Source of the DNA: Streptomyces sp. DHE7-1
GTDB taxonomy: Bacteria > Actinomycetota > Actinomycetes > Streptomycetales > Streptomycetaceae
Length of the DNA stretch: 64,000 nucleotides
Assembly (NCBI GenBank): GCA_016432725.1
Contig: JACJDG010000003.1
Span: 7,470,001-7,534,000 of the forward strand
Direction: 5' to 3'
The notes under the pieces are model-generated. The model had not been told where the DNA came from, searched no databases, and saw nothing but the letters and a program-made list of their open reading frames with translations. A program made the translations under genes and the position numbers. Shown here one piece after another: positions 25,422-34,766 of the stretch. The first letter of the stretch is position 1, and each line of letters opens with the position of its first letter.

Positions 25422-26489
25422 ATGTCACGGAGATCGAAGATCCTCTCGGGCGCGCTCGTCACCTCCGCCCTGCTGCTGACCCCGATCGGCCTCGGCGGTG
25501 TCGCCGCGTCCTCCACGCCCTCCGGGGCCGTCGTGCACACCGGCCACACGATGGCGCTGTCCACCGCCTCCTCGCCCGAGGACCCCGACGGCGACGGCTA
25601 CATCCCCGCGAACCCCCCGGTCACCGGCGTCACGCCGTCGACGCAGAACCCCCCGCACCGCTACTTCCACGAGTTCCAGGCCAACTGCTCGGTCAGCCAC
25701 ACCAGGCCCGACGACCCGATCGTCTACCCGCAGCAGCCCGGCAGGTCCCACGACCACACGTTCCTGGGCAACACCACCACGAACGCGGGCAGTACGACCG
25801 CGACCCTGAGCGCGGGCGGCACCACCTGCAAGGCCCCCGGTGACCTCTCCGGCTACTGGATGCCCACCCTCTCCAACGGGGACGAGCCGGTCCTTCCCGT
25901 CGGCCCGCAGGTCATCTACTACAAGGCCGGCGTCACCGACTACGCCAGCGTCCGTCCCTTTCCCAAGGGGCTGCGGTTCGTGGTCGGCAGCCCCATGCAG
26001 AGCGCCGACGAGTTCCGCCACCATCCCGGCTTCGTCGAGGGCTGGGAGTGCGGCGACAGCTTCTTCAACACCGAATTCCCGGCGAGCTGCCCCTCCCGGC
26101 CCGACGTACAGCTCAACATCCGCTTCCAGGCGCCCAGTTGCTGGGACGGCAGGTACCTGGACACCCCCGACCACAAGAGCCACATGGCCTACCCGGTGGT
26201 GAAGCCCGGCACCAACGACAACATCTGCCCCGCCGACCACCCGGTGGCCCTGCCGATGATCGAGTTCAAAATGGCGTTCCCGGTCAACGGCGACATGTCG
26301 AAGGTGCGGCTGGCCAGCGGTCCGGGCCACAGCTTCCACTACGACTTCTTCAACGCCTGGGACGACCGCACGCTCAAGGCGCTGGTCGACCACTGCGTCG
26401 TCGGCGGACTCCAGTGCGACGCCCGCGGCTACGACGAGACGCACCCGGAAGCGGGCGCGGCCCTCGGCACCGACTACCGCCTCCCCTAG
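25422..26489 (+). CDS. secreted DUF1996 protein
   Basis: A 355-residue exported protein with a signal peptide of about 30 residues (ALVTSALLLTPIGLGG). The DUF1996 domain is plain: FQANCSVSHTRPDDPIVYP, SHDHTFLGNTTTNA, HHPGFVEGWECGDSF, CWDGRYLDTPDHKSHMAYP and GHSFHYDFFNAWDD. Conserved His, Asp and Cys suggest a metal- or sugar-binding extracellular enzyme, but no activity is established for the family that I can name with confidence. The ATG has GAGGAG upstream. It opens the LacI-controlled operon and precedes two glycosidase genes, so a role in glucan attack is likely. Confidence 0.85.
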   Translation: MSRRSKILSGALVTSALLLTPIGLGGVAASSTPSGAVVHTGHTMALSTASSPEDPDGDGYIPANPPVTGVTPSTQNPPHRYFHEFQANCSVSHTRPDDPIVYPQQPGRSHDHTFLGNTTTNAGSTTATLSAGGTTCKAPGDLSGYWMPTLSNGDEPVLPVGPQVIYYKAGVTDYASVRPFPKGLRFVVGSPMQSADEFRHHPGFVEGWECGDSFFNTEFPASCPSRPDVQLNIRFQAPSCWDGRYLDTPDHKSHMAYPVVKPGTNDNICPADHPVALPMIEFKMAFPVNGDMSKVRLASGPGHSFHYDFFNAWDDRTLKALVDHCVVGGLQCDARGYDETHPEAGAALGTDYRLP

Positions 26490-26537
26490 GTCGTGTCCGC
26501 ACACGACCCAGCCCCCACACACCGGAAGACCCACACC

Positions 26538-28292
26538 ATGACCCCACCACCCCGCACCCGGGCGCGACGCCTCGCCGCGCCCCTCGCCGCCGGCGTGCTG
26601 ACCGCCGGCGCCCTCACCGCCCTGCCGGCCGCGCAGGCCCACGCGGCCGGCAGCGTCGTCAAAGTGACCGGCACCCAGGGCGACTGGCAACTGGCCGTCG
26701 ACGGAAAGCCGTACCAGATCAAGGGCCTGACCTGGGGCCCGTCCATCGCGGACGCCGACCGGTACCTGCCCGACCTGAAGTCGATGGGCGTCAACACCAT
26801 CCGCACCTGGGGGACCGACGCCTCCAGCAAGCAGCTGTTCGACTCCGCCGCCGCGCATGGCGTCAAGGTCATCGCCGGGTTCTGGCTGCAGCCCGGCGGC
26901 GGACCGGGCAGCGGCGGCTGCGTCAACTACGTGACCGACACCGCCTACAAGAACCAGATGCTGGACGAGTTCCCCAAGTGGGTCCAGACCTACAAGGACA
27001 ACCCCGGTGTCCTCATGTGGGATGTCGGCAACGAGTCGGTGCTCGGCCTGCAGAACTGCTACGGCGGAACCGAGCTGGAACGGCAGCGCGACGCCTACAC
27101 CTCCTTCGTGAACGACGTGGCGAAGCGGATCCACGCCGTGGATTCCAACCACCCGGTGACCTCCACCGACGCCTGGGTCGGCGCCTGGCCGTACTTCAAG
27201 AGGAACGCCCCCGACCTCGACCTGTACGCGGTCAACTCCTACAACGCGGTCTGCGATGTGAAGTCCGTCTGGGAACAGGGTGGTTACACCAAGCCGTACA
27301 TCGTCACCGAGACCGGGCCGGCCGGTGAGTGGGAGGTGCCCGACGACGCCAACGGGGTGCCCCTGGAGCCGGGCGACCGCGCCAAGGCCGACGGGTACAC
27401 CCGCGCGTGGGGCTGCGTCACCGGGCACCGAGGGGTCGCCCTCGGCGCCACGATGTTCCACTACGGCACCGAGTACGACTTCGGCGGCATCTGGTTCAAC
27501 CTCCTGCCCGCCGGCCAGAAGCGGCTGTCGTACTACGCGGTCAAGAGGGCCTACGGCGCGGACACCTCCCGCGACAACACCCCGCCGGTCGTCTCCGGCC
27601 CGACCGTCGAGGGCGACGCGGGCCGGGTGCAGGCGGGCCGGGACCTGACCCTCGCCGTCAGCGCCACCGACCCGGACGGGGACGCGCTCTCCTACGAGGT
27701 CCTGGCCAACAGCATGTACATCGACAAGAGCAAGGACCTCACCCCGCTGCCCCACACCGACCTCGGCGGCGGCCGTCTCAGGGCCACCGCGCCCGACCGG
27801 CCCGGCCTCTGGAAGGTGTACGTCAAGGTGACCGACGGCCACGGCAACGTCGGCGTCGGGACCCGGTCCGTCAGGGTCGTCCCGCCCACCCCGGGCGGCA
27901 CGAACCTCGCCCTCGGCAGACCCGCCACCGCCTCCTCGTACCAGCCGGGTTACGGCGACTGCCCCTGCACCGCCGCCAACGCGGTCGACGGGAACCAGAA
28001 CACCCGCTGGGCGAGCGACTGGAGCGATCCGCAGTGGCTCCAGGTCGACCTCGGCACCCGCACCGCCTTCCGGCACGTCCAGTTGCTCTGGGAGGCCTCG
28101 TACGCGAAGGCGTACACCGTGCAGGCCTCGGACGACGGGCAGAACTGGCGCACGGTGCGCACCGTGACGGACGGCAACGGCGGCGTGGACGACTTCGACG
28201 TCACCGGAACCGGCCGCTACGTGCGCGTCAACGGCACCGCGCGCGGCACCGGCTACGGCTACTCGCTGTACGAGTTCGGCGTCTACGGCTGA
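26538..28292 (+). CDS. secreted clan-A glycoside hydrolase with C-terminal discoidin domain
   Basis: A 584-residue exported protein with a signal peptide ending AHAAG (about residue 38). A TIM-barrel catalytic domain (about 40-340) has the acid/base E166 in WDVGNES and the nucleophile E258 in VTETGP, the pattern of clan GH-A (GH5/GH2/GH72-like). A linker beta domain (about 348-455, PDGDALSYEVLA) and an F5/8-type discoidin carbohydrate-binding domain (about 457-584, NLALGRPATASS, DGNQNTRWASDWSDPQWLQVDL) follow. Glucanosyltransferase or glucanase activity fits the GH55/GH3 context; the exact family needs a profile search. It is 48 bp after the DUF1996 gene. Confidence 0.8.
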   Translation: MTPPPRTRARRLAAPLAAGVLTAGALTALPAAQAHAAGSVVKVTGTQGDWQLAVDGKPYQIKGLTWGPSIADADRYLPDLKSMGVNTIRTWGTDASSKQLFDSAAAHGVKVIAGFWLQPGGGPGSGGCVNYVTDTAYKNQMLDEFPKWVQTYKDNPGVLMWDVGNESVLGLQNCYGGTELERQRDAYTSFVNDVAKRIHAVDSNHPVTSTDAWVGAWPYFKRNAPDLDLYAVNSYNAVCDVKSVWEQGGYTKPYIVTETGPAGEWEVPDDANGVPLEPGDRAKADGYTRAWGCVTGHRGVALGATMFHYGTEYDFGGIWFNLLPAGQKRLSYYAVKRAYGADTSRDNTPPVVSGPTVEGDAGRVQAGRDLTLAVSATDPDGDALSYEVLANSMYIDKSKDLTPLPHTDLGGGRLRATAPDRPGLWKVYVKVTDGHGNVGVGTRSVRVVPPTPGGTNLALGRPATASSYQPGYGDCPCTAANAVDGNQNTRWASDWSDPQWLQVDLGTRTAFRHVQLLWEASYAKAYTVQASDDGQNWRTVRTVTDGNGGVDDFDVTGTGRYVRVNGTARGTGYGYSLYEFGVYG

Positions 28293-28327
28293 CCCGGGCG
28301 GCCGGCGAAGAAAGGAAAGGGGTGAGG

Positions 28328-30767
28328 ATGGCCGACGAGGACGAACTCGACCGGCTGCTCGACAAGCTGGCCCTGCGGACCGCGGTCCGCCTGCTGACCG
28401 GCGCCACCACCTGGCGCACGGCGGCCGAACCCTCGGTGGGACTGGGCCAGTTGGTGCTGTCGGACGGTCCGGCGGGGGTGCGCGGGGAGGGCTGGGACGA
28501 GCGGGACACCGCCGTCCTGCTGCCCTCGGCCACCGCGCTCGCCGCCACCTGGGACGAACCCCTGGTCGAGGAACTCGGCGGCCTCCTCGCCTCCGAGGCC
28601 CGGCGCAAGGGCGTGCACGTCGTCCTCGCCCCGAACCTCAATCTGCACCGCAGCCCCCTGGCCGGGCGGCACTTCGAGTGCTTCTCGGAGGACCCGCTGC
28701 TGACGGCCCGGACCGGGGCCGCCCTGATCCGGGGCATCCAGGCGCACGGGGTCGCCGCCACCGCCAAGCACTTCGTGGCGAACGACGCCGAGACGGACCG
28801 GCTCACCGCCGACGCCTCGATCGACGAGCGGGCGCTGCGCGAGGTCCACCTCGCGCCGTTCGAGGCGGCGGTGGCGGCGGGCGTCCGGCTGGTGATGGCC
28901 GGCTACAACCGCGTGAACGGCACCACCATGACCGCGCACCGCCTCCTGACCACGCCGCTGAAGGACGAGTGGGGGTTCGACGGCGTGGTCGTCTCCGACT
29001 GGGGGCCGTACGCGGCACCCTGGACACCGCCCGCGGCGGTCTCGACCTCCAGATGCCGGGTCCCGCGGGGGAGTGGGGCGAGTCGCTGGTGCGGGCCGTG
29101 GAGGCGGGCGAGGTCGAGGAGCGGACCGTGACCGGCAAGGTGCGCCGGCTGCTGCGGCTGGCCGCCTGGTGCGGCGTCCTCGGCGGCCCGGACCGCCCGG
29201 CGCGGCCGCTGCTGCGGTCCCGGCAGGCACGGCTCCTGGCCCGGCGGGCGGCCTCGGCCGGAGCCGTCCTGCTGACCAACCGCGACGTGCTCCCCCTGGA
29301 CCCCGGACGCCTCGGCACGGTCGCCGTCATCGGCGCTCCCGCGGCCCGCACCCGCACCCAGGGCGGCGGCAGCGCCGGCGTCTTCCCCCAGGACGAGGTC
29401 CCGCTGCTGGACGGCATCCGGGCCGGCCTGCGCGGCCGGGCCCGGGTCGTCCACGTCCCCGGCCCGGCCCCGGACGGCCCGCCCCCGCCCTGGACATGAC
29501 CCTCGCCGGCGACCCGCGCACCGCCGCCCCCGGCGTGCTGCTCCGCGTCCTGGACTCCTCCGGTGCCGAGCTGTACGCGGAACACCGGCGCGGCGGCCGG
29601 CAGCTGGAACCGCCGCTGCCGGCCGGCGCGCACACCGTGGAGATCAGCGCGCGGCTGCACCCCCGCACCTCCGGCACCTGGCGGATCGGCATCGCCGGCT
29701 TCGGCCGTCTCGGCCTGGAGCTCGACGGACACCCGCTGCTCGACGGCGTGTTCGCCGCCACGACCGACGACCCGGCCGTCATCCACGTGAGTCCGCCCAC
29801 CCAGGTCGTCACGGCGCGACTGACCCGCGGCACGACCCCGTTGCTGGTGGCCCGCCGGGAACTCGCCCCCGGCACCGGCCGGGCCACCGTCGTCGGTGCC
29901 GCACCGCCCGCGCCGGGCGCCGCCGAGGCCCTCGCGGCCGCCTCCCGGGCGGCGCGCGAGGCGGACGTGGCGGTGGTGGTGGTCGGCACCGGCGAGCAGC
30001 AGGAGTCCGAGGGGCGCGACCGCACGCACCTCGGCCTCGGCCCGGAACAGGACGCCCTGGTCCGCGCGGTCGCCCGGGCCAACCCGCGCACGGTGGCCGT
30101 CGTCAACAGCGGCGGCCCGGTGGAACTGCCCTGGCGGGACGAGGTCGGCGCCCTGCTGCTCGCCTGGTTCCCCGGCCAGGAGGCGGGCGGCGGCCTGGCC
30201 GACGTACTGTTCGGCCGGACCGAGCCCGGCGGGCGGCTGCCCACCACCTGGCCCGCCGTGCTCGCCGACGCCCCCGTCACCCGCACCCGGCCGGACGCCG
30301 GCCGGTTCGCCTACGACGAGGGTGTGCACGTCGGCCACCGCGGCTGGCTCCGCGCGCGGCGCGCCCCCGCGTACTGGTTCGGGCACGGACTCGGCTACAC
30401 CACCTGGGAGTACGGGGAACTCTCGGGCCCGGAGCGGACGCCGGCCGGCGAGGATCTCACCGTACGGGTGCTGGTGCGCAACACCGGGCCGCGCGCCGGA
30501 CGCGAGGTCGTGCAGATCTACCTCGCCCGCCCCGGCCCGACCGCCGTCGACCACCCGCAACGATGGCTCGCCGGCTGGGCGGCGGTGCGGGCCCGGCCCG
30601 GCGAGACCGCCGTCGCACGGGTGCGCGTCCCGGCCCGCGCCCTCTGCCACTGGGACGCCGGGGCGGGAGCCTGGCGGACGGAACCCGGACCCTGCCGGGT
30701 ACTCGCCGGACGCTCGGCCGGGGACCTGCCCCTGAGTCTGGAGGTGGATGTGTTCCACCGGAGCTGA
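28328..30767 (+). CDS. GH3 beta-glucosidase with PA14-like insert (two frameshifts)
   Basis: About 813 residues, no signal peptide, so intracellular. LVLSDGPAGVRG, LAPNLNLHRSPLAGRHFECFSEDP, GVAATAKHFVAND and the nucleophile D224 in VVSDWG are GH3 landmarks. A PA14-like domain (about residues 385-530) precedes the C-terminal domain (VVVVGTGEQQESEGRDR, LPTTWP) and a fibronectin-like end. Frames break at the G run 29001-29005 and the C run 29482-29486; one base added at each restores continuity. It would hydrolyse short beta-glucosides imported from extracellular digestion. The start ATG 28328 has AGGGG upstream. It ends 66 bp before the LacI gene. Confidence 0.85.
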
Positions 30768-30785
30768 GGGAGTCGCGCGACGGCG

Positions 30786-30803
30786 CGGAGAGCGCTCTAT
30801 CCG
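30786..30803. promoter_or_regulatory. LacI-type operator before the lacI-family gene
   Basis: CGGAGAGCGCTCTATCCG shares the AGAGCGCTCT core with the operator at 25361-25378. It lies 31-48 bp upstream of the regulator ATG, suggesting autoregulation. A leaderless -10 box TAGGGT is at 30822-30827. Confidence 0.65.
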
Positions 30804-30833
30804 TGCCGGCCGCCGGGCCGTTAGGGTGCGGGC

Positions 30834-31874
30834 ATGAGCAGACAGGCCCCCACGCTGGAGGACGTCGCCCTGGAGGCCGGTGTCTCCCGGGCGACCGTCT
30901 CCCGGGTCGTCAACGGCGTGCGCAACGTGGACCCGGCGATCCAGGAGGTCGTCCGCCGGGCCATCGAACGGACCGGGTACGCGCCCAACCGGGCCGCACG
31001 CTCCCTCGTCACCCGGCGGGCCGAGACGGTCGCCCTGGTCGTGTCCGGCGCCGGGGAGACCTCCGACGAGGCCCAGGCGGCCTTCGCCGCCCGGGTGTTC
31101 GCCGACCCCTTCTTCGGGCGGGTTGTCGCCGGGATCGTGGGCCGTCTGCGCCCCCGCTCGGTGCACCCGGTGCTGATGTTCGCCGAGTCCCCCGAGGCCC
31201 GCCAGGAGGTGCTGACCTATCTGCGGCAGGGCCGGGCCGACGGCGCGCTGGTCGTGTCCAGCCACGCCGACGACCCGCTGCCCGCCCTGCTGGCCGAGGC
31301 CCGGCTGCCCGCGGTGCTCTTCGCCCGCCCCTCCCGCCCGGTCCCGCTCAGCTACGTCGACCTGGCGCACCGGGACGGCGGCCGGCTGGCCGCGGAACAC
31401 CTGCTCGCCCGCGGCCGGCGCAGACTGGCCACGATCTCGGGCCCGTTGGCGGTCGCCGCGAGCCAGGAGCGGCTGGCCGGCTTCCGCGACACCCTCGCCC
31501 GCCACGGCCATCCCTTCGTGCCCGTCGCCGAGGGCGGCTTCACCCAGGACAGCGGCATCGCGGCGATGACCGACCTGCTGGCCGGACACCCGGATCTGGA
31601 CGGGGTGTTCGCGGCGAACGACCTGATGGCTCAGGGCGCCTGCCAGGTGCTGCGCGAACACGGCCGCCGGGTGCCCGAGGACATCGCGGTGGTCGGCTTC
31701 GACGACTCCACGGTCGCCGCCACCTGCCGGCCCCCGCTCACCACCGTCCGCCAGCCCGTGGAGGACATGGCGGCCGAGATGGCCCGGCTGCTCGACGAGC
31801 ACATCCACGGCGTCCGTACCGCCCCCACCTCGGTCGTGTTCGACCCGGAGCTGGTGGTCCGGGACTCGGCCTAG
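30834..31874 (+). CDS. LacI family regulator of the glucan cassette
   Basis: A 346-residue LacI/GalR repressor. The HTH is at residues 6-30 (TLEDVALEAGVSRATVSRVVNG) with the hinge helix following. The periplasmic-binding-like domain has DPFFGRVVAGI, the IDLAHRDGG-like VDLAHRDGGRLAAEHL and VPEDIAVVGFDDS. It likely binds the AGAGCGCTCT palindromes at 25161, 25361 and 30786 and is released by an oligoglucoside. It closes the operon of DUF1996, glycosidase and GH3 genes and is probably leaderless. A hairpin at 31910-31939 follows. Confidence 0.9.
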   Translation: MSRQAPTLEDVALEAGVSRATVSRVVNGVRNVDPAIQEVVRRAIERTGYAPNRAARSLVTRRAETVALVVSGAGETSDEAQAAFAARVFADPFFGRVVAGIVGRLRPRSVHPVLMFAESPEARQEVLTYLRQGRADGALVVSSHADDPLPALLAEARLPAVLFARPSRPVPLSYVDLAHRDGGRLAAEHLLARGRRRLATISGPLAVAASQERLAGFRDTLARHGHPFVPVAEGGFTQDSGIAAMTDLLAGHPDLDGVFAANDLMAQGACQVLREHGRRVPEDIAVVGFDDSTVAATCRPPLTTVRQPVEDMAAEMARLLDEHIHGVRTAPTSVVFDPELVVRDSA

Positions 31875-31909
31875 GGGGTGTCTCCCCTGGAGGACGCGCC
31901 CGGGCCGCG

Positions 31910-31939
31910 GGCGGGACGGGCCGCTCCGGCCGTCCCGCC
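31910..31939 (+). terminator. hairpin terminator after the LacI gene
   Basis: GGCGGGACGG (31910-31919) pairs with CCGTCCCGCC (31930-31939) around a 10-nt loop, 36 bp after the LacI stop. It has no U tract, as is usual in streptomycetes. Confidence 0.6.
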
Positions 31940-32018
31940 GCCCGGCGGAACCGCGCCGGGCCCCGAACGGGCGATCCTCAGTGCGCGGCGGCCGGGTGCG
32001 CGGTGCCTAAGGTGGAGT

Positions 32019-33244
32019 GTGATCAGTAGCGCCACGGAGGACCGCGGGCAGGACCGGCGGACGGGCCGGCGCCGGCCGGGCTATCTGGCCGCGGCGGCCG
32101 TCTTCGCCGTCGGGATGCTCGGCACCACGTTGCCCACACCGCTGTACGGGCTGTACCGGCAGCAGCTCGGCTTCTCCGAACTCGTCGTGACGGTGGTGTT
32201 CGCCGCCTACGCGGTCGGCGTCGTCACCGCCCTGCTGGTCGCCGGTGGCTTCTCCGACGTGCTGGGGCGGCGGCCGGTGCTGCTGGCGGCGCTGGGTCTG
32301 TCGGCGCTCAGCGCGGTGTGCTTCCTGACGGAGGGCGGACTGCCCCTGCTGTACACGGGCCGGGTGCTGTCGGGTTTCTCGGCCGGGCTGCTGAGCGGCA
32401 CCGGTACCGCGGCCGTCCTCGAACTGGCCCCGCCGGGCAGACACGCCCGGGCCGGGTTCGCGGCCACCGCGGCCAACATGGGCGGTCTGGGGCTCGGCCC
32501 GCTGTTGTCGGGCATCCTCGCCGAATACGCGTCGCAGCCGCTGAAGCTGCCGTTCGCCGTCCATCTGGCGCTGCTCGCGGTGGCGGCGGCGGTCGTCCTC
32601 CTGCTTCCCGAGACCGTCCACCGCTCGCATCCGAGGGGGTCGCTGCGGCCCCAGGGGATGACGGTGCCGCCGGAGGTGCGCGGGGTGTTCGCGCCCTGTG
32701 CCCTCGCCGCCTTCGCGGGCTTCTCGATGCTCGGGCTGTTCACGGCGGTCGCCCCGGCCTTCCTCACCCAGACCCTGGGGGAGCGGAACCTGGCGGTCGC
32801 CGGCGCCGTCGTCTTCTGCGTGTTCTGCGCCTCCACCTGCGGACAGCTCCTCATGGGCCGGATCGGTGCGCGCCGGGCCCTGCCCTGGGGCTGCGCGGTG
32901 CTCGTCGCCGGCCTCCTCCTCATCGCGCTGTCGCTGCTGCTGACGTCCTTCCCGGTGCTGCTCGCCGGCGCGCTGACCGGCGGCGCGGGCCAGGGCATGG
33001 CGTTCCGCGCCGGGCTGAGCGAGGTCAGCTCGGCGGCCCGGAGGCCCATCAGGGCGCCACCATCTCGGCGTTCTTCGTCGTCGCCTACGTGGGGATCTCC
33101 CTGCCGGTCGTCGGGGTGGGCGCCCTGACGTCGGCGCTCGGACTGCGCGGTGCCGGGCTGGTGTTCGCGGGGTGCGCGGTGCTGCTCGTCGCGGCCGTCG
33201 GCGTACGGGTGAGCCGCACCCTGTCCCGGGACTCCGGCCGGTGA
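32019..33244 (+). CDS. MFS transporter (frameshifted)
   Basis: About 408 residues with 12 predicted membrane segments. The loop motif GGFSDVLGRRPVLL between helices 2 and 3 marks the major facilitator superfamily; substrate unknown. The start GTG 32019 is probably leaderless (TAAGGT at 32008-32013). The frame breaks at the G pair 33040-33041; adding one G joins SSAAR to EAHQGATISAFFVVAYVG. It follows the LacI gene but is separated by a hairpin and has its own promoter box, so membership of the glucan operon is doubtful. Confidence 0.82.
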
Positions 33245-33246
33245 CG

Positions 33247-33261
33247 GATCCGCCGCGGATC
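33247..33261. repeat. 15-bp palindrome after the MFS gene
   Basis: GATCCGCCGCGGATC, 7-bp arms with one central base, lies 2 bp after the MFS stop and 67 bp before the next ATG. The loop is too short for a terminator; it may be an operator. Confidence 0.35.
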
Positions 33262-33328
33262 TCCGGTGAACGTCCGGCCGTCCACCGGCGTCGAAGGAGG
33301 GACAGCCGGCGAAGCTGAAAGGCGCCCC

Positions 33329-33904
33329 ATGACACGCGTACGTCCGACATCCTGCTCCCCGCTGCCGCGCCTCGCGTTGATCGCGGGGCTGGTCTGCGCG
33401 GCCGCCGCCTGCCAGGGACCGACCGTGTCCACCCAGCCGGCGCCTGCCGCCGGCAGCACCTGGCGGGAGCCGTCCGCCTACGCGTACACCCTGCGCTCGA
33501 CCGGCGGGGAGCGGGCGCTGATCGGCACGTTCCGGGTGAGCGTGCGGGCGGGAAAGGTGGTGCGCGCGACCGGTCTGGACGCGGAGAGCCGGGCCGTGGT
33601 CCGGCGCTCGCCCACGATCGTGCCCACCATCGGCGCGCTGGTGCGCGAACTGGAGCGGGCGCGGCGCGACGGCGCGGAGCGGGCCGAGGCGGAGTACGCG
33701 TCCGCCGGGTATCCCCGCCGGATCACCGTGGACGGGTCGGCCGACGCCGTCGACGACGAGGTCCGTTACGAGGTGAGCGACTACACGCCCGGCGGCAGTC
33801 GACCCGGCGCGGGCCGGGCACCGTTCGCGAAGGAGGCGCGGGCCCGGGAGTCCGTCAGACGCGGGGGGTCAGGACCTCCTGGAGGAGCGCGCCGTAGCGG
33901 GTGA
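33329..33904 (+). CDS. DUF6174-like lipoprotein
   Basis: A 191-residue lipoprotein; the signal ends at AAAC (Cys about residue 28). The domain AYAYTLRSTGGERALIGTFRVSVRAG with a later YPRRITVDGSADAVDDEVRYEVSDYTP resembles the DUF6174 family. The tail of about 35 residues after YTP is Gly/Arg-rich, overlaps the convergent TetR gene by 50 bp, and may not be native. The ATG has GCTGAAAGG upstream. The function is unknown. Confidence 0.7.
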   Translation: MTRVRPTSCSPLPRLALIAGLVCAAAACQGPTVSTQPAPAAGSTWREPSAYAYTLRSTGGERALIGTFRVSVRAGKVVRATGLDAESRAVVRRSPTIVPTIGALVRELERARRDGAERAEAEYASAGYPRRITVDGSADAVDDEVRYEVSDYTPGGSRPGAGRAPFAKEARARESVRRGGSGPPGGARRSG

Positions 33905-34409
33905 TGAGTTCCTTGCGGTCGGTGCGGAGCAGGCCCTCGTCCCGGGCCACCCACAGGCCGTAGAGCAGGCCGCCGGACATCGACGCCGCGAGCCGGGCGC
34001 GCAGGTCGGCGTCGGGTCCGCGCAGCCGGTCGCGCAGGGGCGCGATGAGCACCTTCTCGTGGGTCTCGCGCAGCCGGTCGAGGATCTGCGGTTCGCCGCT
34101 GCCGTGCACCAGGGCCAGGAAGATCCCGCGGGCGGTGCCGTCAAGGTCGAGGAGGAGTTCGGCCAGCCGCTCGCCCAGGTGGTCGAGCGGTACGTCGAAC
34201 AGGGGCTCGCTGTCGATCGCCAGGTGCATCGTCTCCAGGAACAGCAGTTCCTTGCTCTTGAAGTGACGGATCACCAGCGCCGGATCGGTCCCGGCGGCCG
34301 CCGCGATCCGGCGGACGGTGGTCCTGGCGAATCCCCGGTCCCGGAACAGACGGGCGGCGGCCTCGTGGATGGCGTCACGGGTGGAGGAACCGGAACCGGT
34401 CTGCAGCAT
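33855..34409 (-). CDS. TetR family regulator
   Basis: A 184-residue repressor-type protein. The HTH (about residues 8-52) contains AAARLFRDRGFARTTVRRIAAAAGTDPALVIRHF. The ligand domain is of the common AcrR C-terminal type with DHLGERLAELLLDL. The ATG at 34409 is probably leaderless, with TAGGCT 8 nt upstream on the minus strand; a longer start is possible. It is divergent from a GDSL esterase gene. A perfect palindrome (34535-34549) in the 357-bp gap is its likely site. Confidence 0.82.
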   Translation of the reverse strand: MLQTGSGSSTRDAIHEAAARLFRDRGFARTTVRRIAAAAGTDPALVIRHFKSKELLFLETMHLAIDSEPLFDVPLDHLGERLAELLLDLDGTARGIFLALVHGSGEPQILDRLRETHEKVLIAPLRDRLRGPDADLRARLAASMSGGLLYGLWVARDEGLLRTDRKELITRYGALLQEVLTPRV

Positions 34410-34534
34410 GCGGCACAGCCTATGCGGCTGCCCGCCCGGCTTCGCGGGCTCTTCCCGACCACGCGGCGAACAGGGCGGGAACCGGTCCCTCACCGGTTGG
34501 AAGATCGAGTTACGTGAGCGTTTCAAGAAGTTCG

Positions 34535-34549
34535 GTCAACATTGTTGAC
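34535..34549. promoter_or_regulatory. candidate TetR operator in the 34410-34766 gap
   Basis: GTCAACATTGTTGAC is a perfect palindrome (7-bp arms, one central base) between the divergent TetR and esterase genes, overlapping a possible -35 TTGACT (34545-34550). Nothing else gene-like is seen in the 357-bp gap. Confidence 0.55.
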
Positions 34550-34766
34550 TCGCCGCTGCGGCGCCCGCACATTACCTATCAGTAGAACCGTCCGGTAATC
34601 CCGTGACGGTCCTTCACGGCCGTCGGTGTGCGCCGCTGCGCCCACACTTCGCCGGCCGGCGCTCCCCCCTGCTCGAGCCGCCCCGTTCTCGCGCACCAGG
34701 TCCGCGGGCACCGCTGTGCCCGCGTGCTCCCCACGCGCCCCCACCGAGAAGAGAGAGCAGATACTC

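Noticed and set aside
25425..28076. Very long open frame on the minus strand (about 880 codons)
   Set aside because: It is antisense to the DUF1996 and glycosidase genes, which have signal peptides, catalytic motifs and good ribosome-binding sites. Such shadows are expected at this G+C.
28328..30767. GH3 gene as a genuine pseudogene
   Set aside because: Both breaks are single missing bases in G/C runs and all catalytic and structural motifs are otherwise intact, as in the other broken genes of the window.
28803..31808. About 1000-codon minus-strand frame opposite the GH3 and LacI genes
   Set aside because: Composition is Gly/Arg/Val/Gln-rich with no recognisable domain. The plus strand has GH3 and LacI motifs throughout.
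33855..33904. Native overlap of the DUF6174-like lipoprotein with the TetR gene
   Set aside because: The overlapping tail of the lipoprotein is Gly/Arg-rich and unlike the domain. I could not find an earlier stop in a corrected frame, so the end is left as read but not trusted.
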